A DNA stretch of 64,000 bases, taken from NCBI GenBank assembly GCA_003254885.1, contig QANT01002684.1, positions 1 to 64,000 of the forward strand. Direction: 5' to 3'. This stretch comes from Purshia tridentata (Eukaryota > Streptophyta > Magnoliopsida > Rosales > Rosaceae). Under the pieces are notes generated by a model. That model had not been told where the DNA came from. It ran no database searches and was given only the letters and a program-made list of their open reading frames with translations. Both the position numbers and the translations under genes were made by a program. Shown in pieces: positions 35,801 through 46,611 of this stretch. The number at the start of each line of letters is the position of its first letter. The first letter of the stretch is position 1.

Positions 35801-36945
35801 ACAAAGAACTTGTTCCATTGTCGTACAACCTTAGTATGAGGTTTCATGACTCCTGGAATATATGGATGCAGAAAAGAAAAAGATCTTTTGAACCAGCCTT
35901 TAGCATCACCATAGAAAGCATTATGGAGCTGCAGAAAATCACAAATCACAAATCACAAAAATGAAACCGCATAAGTTTCTTAGTTAGTTAATAAATTAGC
36001 AACAGTCTACATGGTTTAAGCATACAGACAATAAGACATTACAAAGTCAACCATAAGGAATTTTCCTTGGACTTATTTTCTTTCTTTCCCTCAGGAAAAC
36101 AAAACCAAAGTATACAGGCCTTATTAAAACAGAAAACACCCAAATTGAAATAGATAGAACTAATCTCCAAGATACTACTCCCCCTCCACTACCAAACTGC
36201 CCATTGTAACAAGTCATTGATTCAAAAGGTGACACCAATGAACTTCTGAGGAGAGAGAACAAAAGGCCAAAGGGTTCAAGCAACTACACGATGTTCGAAG
36301 ATAAAGTAATTGATGACACAACAAGACAATAGACAGAAACAATCATCACTGCCCTTGATGACATTACTAGACAACAGACAATAAACAACATCACTACCAC
36401 CTTCAAGAGAGCCTAAGCCTCTGCTCTGACTCAAAAGAAATAGAAGTGGAATAACTAAACATTATTATGGTTTATATTCAAAAGCAAAAATAACCATGCA
36501 TCATTATGGTTTTAATACAGATAAAGAAAATACATAAAGAATTAAACCTCATAATTAAACACCTAATACAGATAAAAAGAATTAACTCTGGCATAAGAAT
36601 GAAAAAAACCTTGGCACTGAAAAAACTTGAAGCTTTGGGGTTTTCCTGATGAGCTGATTTTAAACTCTGACAAGTTGAGCAAATTGTGCAATAAGGATCA
36701 CGGCACGTTCTAAACTGCTGGAATGGAACACACGCATGCATGAATGGACTTTCTCTTTCACTCTGAAAGGAAACTGTATGGTCTACAAGGTTAGTTGCCG
36801 TTCCACTGGATTCCATGGAATTCACAAGAATGGAACTTGATGTATTCTGAGAAGTGTATGCAAATTTCTGGAATTGAGAGTCTGCAAGTTCATCCGATAA
36901 TTGTGAAGGTAGCATTGGGACATCATCATTTTCTAAATCAGCCAT
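32836..36945 (-). CDS. CNGC20: Cyclic nucleotide-gated ion channel, CNGC19/20 type
   Basis: Twelve coding exons on the minus strand: 36945-36610, 35928-35737, 35502-35404, 35191-35054, 34834-34586, 34507-34250, 34128-33983, 33888-33811, 33724-33595, 33520-33274, 33199-33049 and 32968-32836, for 718 residues. The group is a plasma-membrane Ca2+-permeable channel used in immunity and salt response. The N-terminus (MADLENDDVPMLPSQ) and the short Cys motif CRDPYCTIC are typical of CNGC19/20. Spans S1-S6 follow, with the pore filter AGNQ in ISTLAGNQTPSYFVGEVLF. The C-linker (NWSATRGVNEE) and the nucleotide-binding domain (PGGLVEKMVFIVRGK ... GDVCGEELLTWCLE) are complete. An IQ calmodulin site follows in AKRIQVAWRYRKRRL. 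All introns are GT/AG and all phases join. CNGC19 versus CNGC20 cannot be settled by eye. Confidence 0.93.
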
Positions 36946-39566
36946 TTTTCATGACAAAAACCTACCAAAAGGAAAATAATAAAAAGTAAACAAAACAGAC
37001 ATACTAATACTATAAGTGTATGAAAAATGGATTTCAATTAAATTAACCTCAGAAAGTGTGGATTTATTATATAGGAGGTCAGGAACACATAAGGCAGAAT
37101 CAGAATTATTGTAATCTGAACTGCCATTAGATACTAAGGTGATTTTAAGTATCAAATGTTGTGGAAAATAAGTGCAGCACATAGGAACTGGGCGGCCCTT
37201 GAAAGTTTCAGACCTTTGCATACACCATTCAATTTTCCTTAACAGTATATCATGATAATTGAGTAAGCCTCTCCAAGAATTGACAAGGGTGGCATCACAG
37301 GGCTTACATGTTTTCAGTCGAATATAGTTCCTATACCAGTTTATGCTTACGTAGATCATCGCGGAAATTAGCGGGTATCAGGGTATGTATGATGTGTCTA
37401 AGCACAACTTTCAAATCATTCTTGTTTCACGAGACAATTTGCCTCAAAGGAAAAATCCCTAAACATATGCATCTCCATATGGAACAACATCATAATCTGA
37501 GTTCATGCATCCTCTCCTCAAATCTCAGTTCTTACTCAGTGTTAAGTTAAAATTTCAGTTCTTACTCAGTAATGTTATCTATGATCTGATTCAGAGAGCC
37601 AAACAACAACCAAGCACTAAGAAGAAAGATAATGAAGTCAACACACTGGAAAAATACAATTCAAGTATGAAGTGATCACATTACCAACAATTTAATAAAT
37701 AATAAGTGAAAAAACACATTTGTTCTAATTCTCTGTTTTCACAAAAAATCATACATTGAGGCACAGATTACAGAAAGGTGAAAAATAATTTTACACAAAA
37801 AAAGTGGAGTCTCAATAATCAAAACAAACCTGGTAAAAGCTGATTTCTATGACAATGGTGTCCAAAATTGCATCACTCAGCAACACACAGAAACAGCACA
37901 CTGCCCTCTATTTTTAAATTTTTTTATTGTGTTCGAACACAATGCCCTGTATTATAAGCAATTTAAGTATGTAAATTAGGAGCGTCTTTTTTGGCTTTGT
38001 GTTTGGATCAACATGGGATGTGTAGGTATAAAAGAAAGGAAATGACTCATGGTCTTGTATAATTCTTTTCACACCCAACAACCAAACCATTCTTATAAAG
38101 CAGGAAACAAAACATTTGGGAATCTTTCCCAATAAATGAGTTCGTATCCGTTTAGAGAAAGTTTCAATTGCATGTAAATAATGAAAATCATGTTTCTATT
38201 ATCTTTAATTTCCTTCAGATATCCAAATTCCCAATTGTGGAAAAATGCAAAAAGAAAAAGTTAAATATTTATTTTGTTTCTCTGGTCTGATGTGACTGAG
38301 TATAAAGTGAGTGACTGATTGGGAGCGAAAATTGAAAGAGTGACGAGAACGTAGATATCGATGGGTCACTCTTGCCGTCTTGGCGGGCGTTGAGAGTTCC
38401 GGTTCGTACAATACGACATGAGGACCAAACAGCACTACGCACGAACGCCCTTTCTTTTTATGAAACAAAAATAAAAAATTAGTTTTTTCTTTTGCGCTTT
38501 GAGGAAATTAAAAAATTCCATTTATTTCCAAAGTGTTATGAGAGAGAGAGAGAGAAAAGTTTAATGAGATAAACATTTACTGGACAAACTTAGATTGGGC
38601 CAATTGGCTATATTTATTATTGGAACTTATTGGGGGAATTATTTCCGGAATTGTATCTTCCTATAAAATCCTTGTCATTGTGAATGGTTGATTTTTTGTG
38701 TATTGCCTAATTTTCTTGTCAAATTATTACGATAAAAAGAAAAAAGATATACACAGTTAAAAACCTCCGCCTTGACATGGTCCAATGCCAAGTGGCAAGT
38801 AGTCTTTGAGCAAGAAAATTTTGAATGAAACAAGGCCTTATTGGGCCGAAACCCATAAAACTGCGTCAATCCAGCAACATAAAACATACCTTCTATGAAA
38901 GGAAAGCAAGAAAGAGATGGGTACAATTATAATTACAATTACAATATTAATTGGTTTCCTCGGTGAATTAGGATTTTGGGGGATTAAGGTTAGAAACCTA
39001 TATTAAGCCCTAGTTTTTTTGCTTGTAATTTTTTTTATCACTTTATTAATATATCCATGGTACTGGCCAGATTCCACTTTTTAGTTCAAGTTCGTTCTTT
39101 ATTTTTTTATTTTGGTTTTGATTTATGTAATTTAATTTTTGATATATGTAGCTCGTATATATATGTAGTTTTTATTGTCAATCAAGTTCCCAGCTGAGAA
39201 ATCCTTCAATTAGTTAAATGAAGAGATCATATGACATTGTGATCCTTACATGTCAATTTTTTTTCTTTAATTGACATTCTTCGATTTCGTGTTTGATTTG
39301 TATATATAAAAGAGAAGCTAGCTAGGTAGGGTTTTAGACGAGTACATATTCAAGCTTTGTTTGTTTTTTTTTTTTTTTTNNNNNNTTTTTTTTTTTTTTT
39401 TTCTGTAAATTTCTTTAATATATATTGTTCACCTTCTTAATTATTCATCGCCTTTAATTACAGTGTGTGTTTTTGTCTCTGAAAATTGCAGAAGGCGTGG
39501 TTGCATGTGCTCTTGTACTCTACTTAATTTGTTGGAATATTTGCGAGACCAGACGATCAGTATATT
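36946..39566. other. CNGC promoter side, spacer and F-box leader; contains a gap
   Basis: No gene seen. The sequence beside 36945 may hold CNGC leader exons. A (GA)n run lies at 38538-38556. A poly-T tract with six N (39380-39385) lies just before the first F-box gene. A possible leader intron of that gene ends near 39490 (AAATTGCAG). Confidence 0.4.
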
Positions 39567-41102
39567 ATGGCTGAGAAAAGAAAAACTGCAGACAACAACA
39601 GCCCAAACACAAATAAAAAGATGAAAACCAATGAAGATGATGATCAAAATTACCAAAACGCCATGGCTGAGGGCACATACGTGACATCCCAATTTCCAGA
39701 CCTTGTCATCTACCAAATCCTTCTACTCCTTCCCCATAAACTGGCCATCCGGGCCAGCCTTCTTTCCAAGCAATGGGCACAAGTCTGGTCTACAGTTTCC
39801 GTATTAGATATCGACGAGGATAAACAGTCTTCTGGTGATGGCAGCCTCGACCCAGTACTTCAACGCAGAAAATTCGTCAAGTTCGGGCGCAAGTGTTTTA
39901 AGGACCATAAGGAAGAAAAGCGCTTAGACAAATTCAGGCTTTGCATGAGATACTTGGGCGGCAAGGAACTCATGGAAAAATGGCTGAGTTTTGCTGTTGA
40001 GAAAAACGTTAAAGACTTGGACATCAGCCTTAGAGTCAAACTTGGTGCAAAATGTGGATACTACTACCTGTCGCGTAAAGTTCTCAACGCAAAATCTTTA
40101 ACCATTCTAAATTTGGAGAAGATGAGAATAAAGGACACTGATTCTATAAGCCTTCCGTCTTTGAAAATCATGTCCCTCAAAGACGTGCGATTAAATCAGT
40201 TAGCATTCTCGCGCTTAATTTCGGGGTGCCCTTCTATTGAGTGTTTGTCATTAACTTCATTAACTAAAGTAAATGGTTATTACTTTTATCCTCTCAATGT
40301 TTCTTGTTCGAGCCTCAAATTCTTGGAGATTATCAAAATGAGCGTTGAAGTTGAAGTTACGAATCTTGAATCTTTAAGATTGAATCAAATTCAGTACCAT
40401 CCCAGCTGGTACAAATATACTTTTCTAATGGTTAGAAATCTGGAGTTGCTTTACACATACATTGATATGTTTACAGACCATATAACTGATTCAAGATTTC
40501 CCCTACTTGAGAGTTTGATTTTACATGAATGCCGCAGCTCAAGTGATAATGTGATCAGCATCTTTAGCCAGAACCTGAAAAGCATTGTATTTTGTGGAAA
40601 TCTGTTGAAGACCACAATCGATACTCCAAATCTACTTTCCATTAGGTTCAGTGGTGAATATTTGCTGTCCAAGTTTTCCCTAAATGCTCCAAATTTATTG
40701 CAGGCCACAATCTACCTTTGGGACAAGAAACCAAATATTGCCTCCCACAATCATGATACTCTGAGATATTTTCTTAGAAACTTTGATTGCTCGGGAAAAA
40801 TAAGTCTATCTGTTAATGATGCTGAGGTATGTTCATAATTTTTTTTGATGGTATATATATGTTATTCCAAGTTATGTAATCCGTAATGTTCTAATTTAAT
40901 TTTGTTTTTGTTTTTTTGGCAAATGGTTTAGGCTCTTATATTTCCAGAAAGCACGAGGAGTTGCTCTCCACCACTAGCCCGTCTCAAGCATCTTAGTGTG
41001 GAGATAAATTCTCCAACAGAAGTGAGAGAAGCTGTCTTGAGAGACTCCTTGCAGTGGATGGCTCCTTCTCTTGAGATTTTATCAATAAAAATGACTTCCT
41101 AA
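39567..41102 (+). CDS. F-box/LRR-repeat protein (first of a tandem pair)
   Basis: Two exons, 39567-40826 and 40932-41102 (GAG|GTATGT ... GTTTAG|GCTCTT), encode 476 residues. It is presumed to be the substrate-selecting subunit of an SCF ubiquitin ligase. Residues 1-30 are basic then acidic (KRKTADNNSPNTNKKMK). The F-box is at about 42-80 (QFPDLVIYQILLLLPHKLAI followed by RASLLSKQW). The rest is an LRR/RNI-type array with repeated L..L.L.....L motifs (SLTILNLEKMRIKD, SLPSLKIMSLKDVRL, SGCPSIECLSLTSL). The last exon carries the FBD-like ending LKHLSVEINSPTE ... SLQWMAPSLEILSIK. Its target is unknown. The paralogue 2.5 kb downstream shares the whole architecture, so the pair arose by tandem duplication. 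Confidence 0.88.
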
Positions 41103-42086
41103 TTTAGAGGTTCTATGTGAGCATTTAAGATCATAAAGAAATTACTTCATTAAGGCACTCTTGTAATTTGGTTTACTATACAAGTTTATTTTGAATAAAG
41201 CTGCTTAAGGACCACATTAATTAATCAAGAAACGATGTTGTGTGAAATATATGCTATGATATTGCTTTATTCGCGCAATACGGCAATAGTAATGCTTGTG
41301 ATCGATGCTTTGATATTGTTTGTTGAGGCTACAGCCTAAAGATGTTGTTCAATGATACTTGGTGACTGAATAATCAGATTCATAAAGTGGTTTCAAAAAA
41401 ATTTGAGTTTGGTAAATATTGAACTAAGGATTTAGAATTTGGCAATTGATTGCATTTGTATGACATATTCCAGGCCATATAGCCAAGTCCTCCGCCATTA
41501 GCAGTAAGTCTAAACGTACGGTATAAAATTATGACAATAAAGAAAAAAAGGCATATATTGATAAAGGTTGCTAAGCTACTAACCAACTTCTGCAGAAATG
41601 GTTTCTCTGAGCATTTACACTTATTTCTATGCTAAGTTGCTAACAACTATTTTAAACACATGATCTTATCTCTTTTTTGAATTGGCATTTAATCTTCCTT
41701 TTTTTCAATTACACATAGTTTTCTTATTTTTTTGAATTTTGTTATGGTTCAACATGTAGTGACCTTATTCATTTAATCATTGTTCAATTTGTTTTGTTTT
41801 ATTATGTTCTTGTTTGTACTTTAGCAATGTTAATAATTGGCCCATTAGCATTTTTTTTTTTGGATCAAACGAAATTGGCCCATTACTGTAACCGACTTGC
41901 TAGACAGTAGGAAGGCTTTGTGCTTATAAAAGGAAACTAGGGTAGTTTTAAACGTTTAATAGAGATCAAGCGCGTTCTGATCGAGTATTAATTTTTTTCT
42001 CGTCTTCATCAGGTTTAATTTCAGTGTCTGCTTTGTCTCTGTGAAAATTTCCCATCACAAGGAGACGACCTAGGCCTGTATATATT
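41103..42086. other. Spacer between the F-box genes
   Basis: No gene. The last ~80 bases (TTTGTCTCTGTGAAAATT... then GTATATATTATGGCTAAG) match the leader just before the first F-box gene, so the duplication reached into the 5' leader. Confidence 0.45.
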
Positions 42087-43671
42087 ATGGCTAAGAAAAG
42101 AAGCTCCGCAGGCAACAACAGCACAACCAGCATAAATAAAAAGATCAAAAAGCATGAAGATGATCAAAATTACGAAAATGACATGGCCGAGGACACGTAC
42201 ACATTCCAGTTGCCTGACGTTGTTATCTACCAAATCCTCCTACTTCTTCCCATTAAAGTCGCAGCCCAGGCCAGCCTTCTTTCGAAGCAATGGACACGTG
42301 TCTGGTCAACGGTCTCTATCTCGGAATTAGATATGGACGAGGATGCGCACTCATCCGGTGGTGATGGCAACCTCGACAGGCATCGTCGACGCAGAAAGTT
42401 CCTCAAGTTCTTGAACTGGTGTTTGAAGCGTGTAGAAAAAAATAAGCACTTAGACAAGTTTAGGCTTAGAATGAGATACTTGGGGTGTGCGAAGAGCATG
42501 GACAACTGGCTGAGTTTTGCTGTTGAGAGAAACGTTAAAGAGTTGGACATGAGCATTGGAAATATCAAAGAAGTACGCAGATGCTACTACTTATCGCATA
42601 CAGTTCTCAATGCCAAATCTTTAACCATTCTAAGTTTGGAGAATGTGAGCATACAACAGTACTGCACTGGTCCTGTAAGCTGCCTTCCCTCTTTGAAAAC
42701 TATGTCCCTCAAATGTGTTGGTTTGAGTCCATTGACATTCTCGCACTTAATTTCTGGGTGCCCTTCGCTTGAGTCTTTGTCATTAACTTCATTAACTCAA
42801 TGCCATAGCAGCTCTGACTTATTGATGGATCTTAAAGTTTCAAGCTTGACCCTCAAATCATTTGAGATTATCAAGATGCCATTTGTTCAAGTTGAAGCTA
42901 TGAATCTCGAATCCTTTAGATTCATTGGTGAATCTCGTAATCATATATTAAGGGACCAAGTGTTTAATGGTAATGCCACTTGTGGAACACTTAAAAACCT
43001 AGAGTTGTTTTCTGCATGCCTCTTAGGCCCATGGTTTGAGGACCTGGATTCAAGATTTCCCTTCCTGGAGAATTTGGTCTTACATAAATGCCACAACTTC
43101 AACGATCATATCAACATCTTTAGTCAGCATCTCAAACACATTGTATTATGTGGAATTAATCTGTATACCACCACAATCAATACTCCAAATTTACTTTCTT
43201 TTAGGCTCGATGGTTATTCCCTGCCCAGTGCCTTTTCCATCTATGCTCCAAATTTATCGCAGGCTACAATCATACTTTCGGACAACGTGAAACAAGTCTT
43301 CTCCAATAGTCATTATACTACGAGACAGTTTCTTCGCAACTTTGATGGCTCCAGCAAAATAAGTCTATCTGTTAATCATGCCGAGGTATGTTTAATTATG
43401 ATTTTATATATGTGTTATTTTCCAAGTTCTGTAATTCATATTGTTTTGATTTCTTTTTGGTTTTTTTATGCAAATGGTCTACGTTATTATCTTTCCACAA
43501 GAAATGAGGACCTGCGCTCCACCATTACCTAATCTCAAGCATCTTAATATAGAGATAAATTCTCCAATAGAGGTGAACGATTCTGCCTTGAGGGACTCGT
43601 TGCGTTGGATGGCACCATCGCTGGAGATTTTATCAATAAAATTGAATTCCTTGGATCGAGATTCTTTATGA
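42087..43671 (+). CDS. F-box/LRR-repeat protein (second copy), splice acceptor lost
   Basis: Exon 1 runs 42087-43385 (433 codons) with the same layout as the first copy: a basic N-terminus, an F-box at QLPDVVIYQILLLLPIKVAA, and LRRs to SSKISLSVNHAE. The donor GAG|GTATGT is kept. At the place where copy 1 has TTTAG|GCT, this copy reads CTAC|GTT (43481-43483), so the acceptor AG is gone. The old exon 2 (43483-43671, IIFPQEMRTCAPPLPNLKHL ... LEILSIKLNSLD) is still open and undamaged. Without splicing, translation runs on into the intron, adds about 48 odd residues and stops at 43532 (481 residues). The product therefore either lacks the FBD-like tail, uses a rare GT-AC intron, or the gene is turning into a pseudogene. 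The selection kept on exon 2 suggests the change is recent. Confidence 0.8.
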
Positions 43672-44088
43672 GCACAATTAAGATTAGAAGAAAATAAATT
43701 AGTTAAGTACTCTTGTAATTTGTGTCACTACACTGTATTAATTTGGTGACGGATCAGTTTTTTCGTTTCTGTTTGTGGTACGATGGATCATATCAGTTCG
43801 ACAAATTATGTGATGTTTTTAATATTGTTGGAGATGTTTTGTGAGACATATATGAGATTGATTTTGTTTACTTAATTAATAGAATATGCTGTGTTTTTAA
43901 TTCTTCTTGATGTTTCACTAATGTTTAGGCAGTTTTACATGTTACAAATTGATTATGATCTGCTTGCGTTTGTATAATGGTAGATACAGCTTCTTGGTGC
44001 ATAATGTTATATATAATGTTTAATTGAAAATTTGTGTTATTTATTCCGAAGAAAATCTGTGTGATTGTTCCCGAAAGCCCAAAAAAAC
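43672..44088. other. Short spacer
   Basis: The 3' flank of the second F-box gene and the promoter of the PPR gene. AT-rich; nothing else seen. Confidence 0.4.
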
Positions 44089-45381
44089 ATGGGTTCATAC
44101 CCCCTATCAAACTTCCAACGCTTGCTTTCTTTCACCAAGCTCTTAACCTCTCACGTCAACCAAGGCCGTCATGACAAAGCCCTTGATCTTTTTCACCACA
44201 TGCAGGCCTCATTGGTTCTCCCTCTCGACCCCCACGTCTTCTCTCTAGTCCTCAAGTCCTGCTCTGCCATCCACCGCCCGCAACTCGGCACCTCCATCCA
44301 TGCCCATGTCACCAAATCCTCAATCCTCTCAAACCCATTTGTCGCGTCTGCTCTCGTTGACTTTTATGGCAAATGCGTATCAGTCTTAGTGGCACGTAAC
44401 TTGTTCGATGAAATTCCTCATAGGAACGTTGTTGTGTGGAATGCTATGATATCGCTTTATACGCGTAGTGGTAACGTGTCTAATGCTTTGAGATTGTTTG
44501 AGGTTATGGATGCTGAGCCTGATGTGTCAACTTATAATCCCATTATAGCTGGGTTGTCAGGGTTGGATGATGGGTCATATAATGCTATCGAGTTTTATAG
44601 GAAGATGCAACTTTGGGGATGGAAACCAGACTTAATAACACTGCTTGCTCTGTTACGCGCTTGCGTGGTCATAGCAGCTTTAAGGTTTATTAAAGAAATT
44701 CATGGTTATAATGTAAGGAATGAGATTGACTCGCATTCCCAATTGAGTAGTGGCCTAGTGGAGGCCTATGGGCGTTGCGGGTGTCTTGTAAATGCACACA
44801 ATCTGTTCAACTGTATGAAGAAAAAAGATGTGGTTGCTTGGAGCAGTTTGATATCCGCATATGCAATTCATGGGGAGGCAACAGCTGCATTGGAAATTTT
44901 TGGAGAGATGGAATTGGCTAAAGTACAGCCTGATGAGATTACTTTTCTTGCGGTACTGAAAGCATGTAGTCATGCTGAAGGATTAGCTGATGAAGCACTG
45001 CATTATTTTGGTCGGATGCATAAAGATTATGGTGTGCAAGCAAATAGTGAACACTATTCTTGTTTAGTAGATGTTCTGAGCAGAGCAGGGAGGTTATATG
45101 AGGCATATGAGGTCATAAGGCAAATGCCAGTGAAGGCGACAGCTAAAGCTTGGGGTGCCCTCCTTTCGGCATGTAGAACTTATGGAGATGTGGAGCTTGC
45201 AAAGATTGCAGGAAAAGCTCTGTCTGAAATTGAGCCTGATAATCCTTCCCATTATTTATTATTGGCAAGGATTTATGGTAGCTTAGGAAGGCATGAGGAA
45301 GCTCAAAGAATGAGAAGGGAAATGAAGGAGAAGGGAGTGAAGGCACCACCTGGAAGTAGTTGGGTGCTTTATCAAGACTGA
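44089..45381 (+). CDS. PLS-class pentatricopeptide repeat (PPR) protein with E domain
   Basis: One exon, 430 residues, from ATG 44089 (MGSYPLSNFQRLLSFTKLLT); the frame upstream of it has no other ATG. PPRs of this class act in mitochondria or plastids and bind RNA, often for C-to-U editing or splicing. The repeats are clear: GRHDKALDLFHHMQAS, HVFSLVLKSCSAIHRPQLGT, RNVVVWNAMISLYTRSGNVS, KKDVVAWSSLISAYAIHGEA, PDEITFLAVLKACSHAEGLA and EHYSCLVDVLSRAGRLYEAY. The E/E+ segment follows (AWGALLSACRTYGDVELAKI, then PGSSWVLYQ) and the protein ends there, without a DYW deaminase. It resembles Arabidopsis At1g03510 by memory, but that is unproven. No editing target can be read from the sequence. Confidence 0.9.
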   Translation: MGSYPLSNFQRLLSFTKLLTSHVNQGRHDKALDLFHHMQASLVLPLDPHVFSLVLKSCSAIHRPQLGTSIHAHVTKSSILSNPFVASALVDFYGKCVSVLVARNLFDEIPHRNVVVWNAMISLYTRSGNVSNALRLFEVMDAEPDVSTYNPIIAGLSGLDDGSYNAIEFYRKMQLWGWKPDLITLLALLRACVVIAALRFIKEIHGYNVRNEIDSHSQLSSGLVEAYGRCGCLVNAHNLFNCMKKKDVVAWSSLISAYAIHGEATAALEIFGEMELAKVQPDEITFLAVLKACSHAEGLADEALHYFGRMHKDYGVQANSEHYSCLVDVLSRAGRLYEAYEVIRQMPVKATAKAWGALLSACRTYGDVELAKIAGKALSEIEPDNPSHYLLLARIYGSLGRHEEAQRMRREMKEKGVKAPPGSSWVLYQD

Positions 45382-46611
45382 TACCGTAGATTAACAGTTG
45401 TGGCAGACTACACCTCTTTGAAAGAAAATTGAAGAGGTGTGGCAGGCTACTGAAAGCTATGTAGAAAGAATTCAATTGATAACTACGAATGATTCAGTTT
45501 TGAAGGCGTGAAGTGCAAAATTGCAGCACTTTGTGATGTTGAGCACATCCCCAACAAGTATATGATCAACGATTTTGAAGGGTAGACAAGTAGAACTAGT
45601 ACTCTTGGGAGAGATCCGATGGCGAGGAAGGAATTTTTTTGGAAACAGTGGCAAGGCTTCAAAGTGTCTTCAGAGGTGTCTTGCCTACAAACCATGCCCA
45701 AAAATGGCTGTATACTATATCTACTGATATAGTCCTCATTTTTGCCAAATTATTTCATGATTCTCAGTATAAATTTTTCACTTGCCAAAATGATGTGGCA
45801 ACTATTGATTTGCATGAATCAATGAGCACTCACTGCAATATTTTCGTTCTCTGTTGGCTTGTTTTTCCTGAATTTTGAAGACACAGTGAAGATGCAGTCA
45901 ATTTCTTTGAAGACCAGGACATGCATATCAATTCGACAGTTATTTTGGACTGTGAGAATGAAGCACTTCCTCAGTCAGACCCCATCCCATGTATCATCAA
46001 ACATGCCAAATGGAAGTCTCTGTGCATCACTTTTTCCACTAATGCAGTTTTTCAAAGGCTCCGAGATTGTGTCTCTGAGCTGCTTTGTCAGTGTATAAAC
46101 GCTGAAGCAAGAGTTTCATTGTCTTAGAGTTGTTCTTACCAATGCATTCCTCCATTTCATGTGACATACCTAACAAGCACTTTATTCAAAGAAAGCACTT
46201 CTATCATATATTTTACTCAGAATTGTTCCAATTGCAAAAAGTAAAGAGTTAAAAGGGGGAGAATGCTATCTCATCTCCAAGAGGTGATGCTTCCCTCAGT
46301 CCCAGGTTGGAGGAGCGGTTCCAACTCTCTCTCCCAAAATCTTCATTTGGCAATGCAGGGACTCTGAGAAGCATTATTCAGAAAACAATTGGGTAATAAA
46401 GCAATTTCCAAGTTGCAAATTACAATCCAATGTTTACGAAGGGTTTTTGTGGGCTGGACCCAATAGTTGTCAATTTTGGGCTCATAGAACAAAAGGTCCA
46501 AACTATTCACACAAAAAAAAAATTTCCAACCTTCAAACCCCAATAACCAAATAACCAATTTCTGCAACTCCGTCGCTGATAATGGTCGCAAAACCTCTCT
46601 AATCCCAGGCC
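45382..46611. other. Downstream region with scattered open frames
   Basis: It holds overlapping short open frames on the plus strand (45639-45878 and 45859-46127) with protein-like composition but no family I recognise. They could be a long PPR 3' UTR or the remains of a decayed gene. The last 300 bases are the promoter side of the next gene. Confidence 0.35.
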
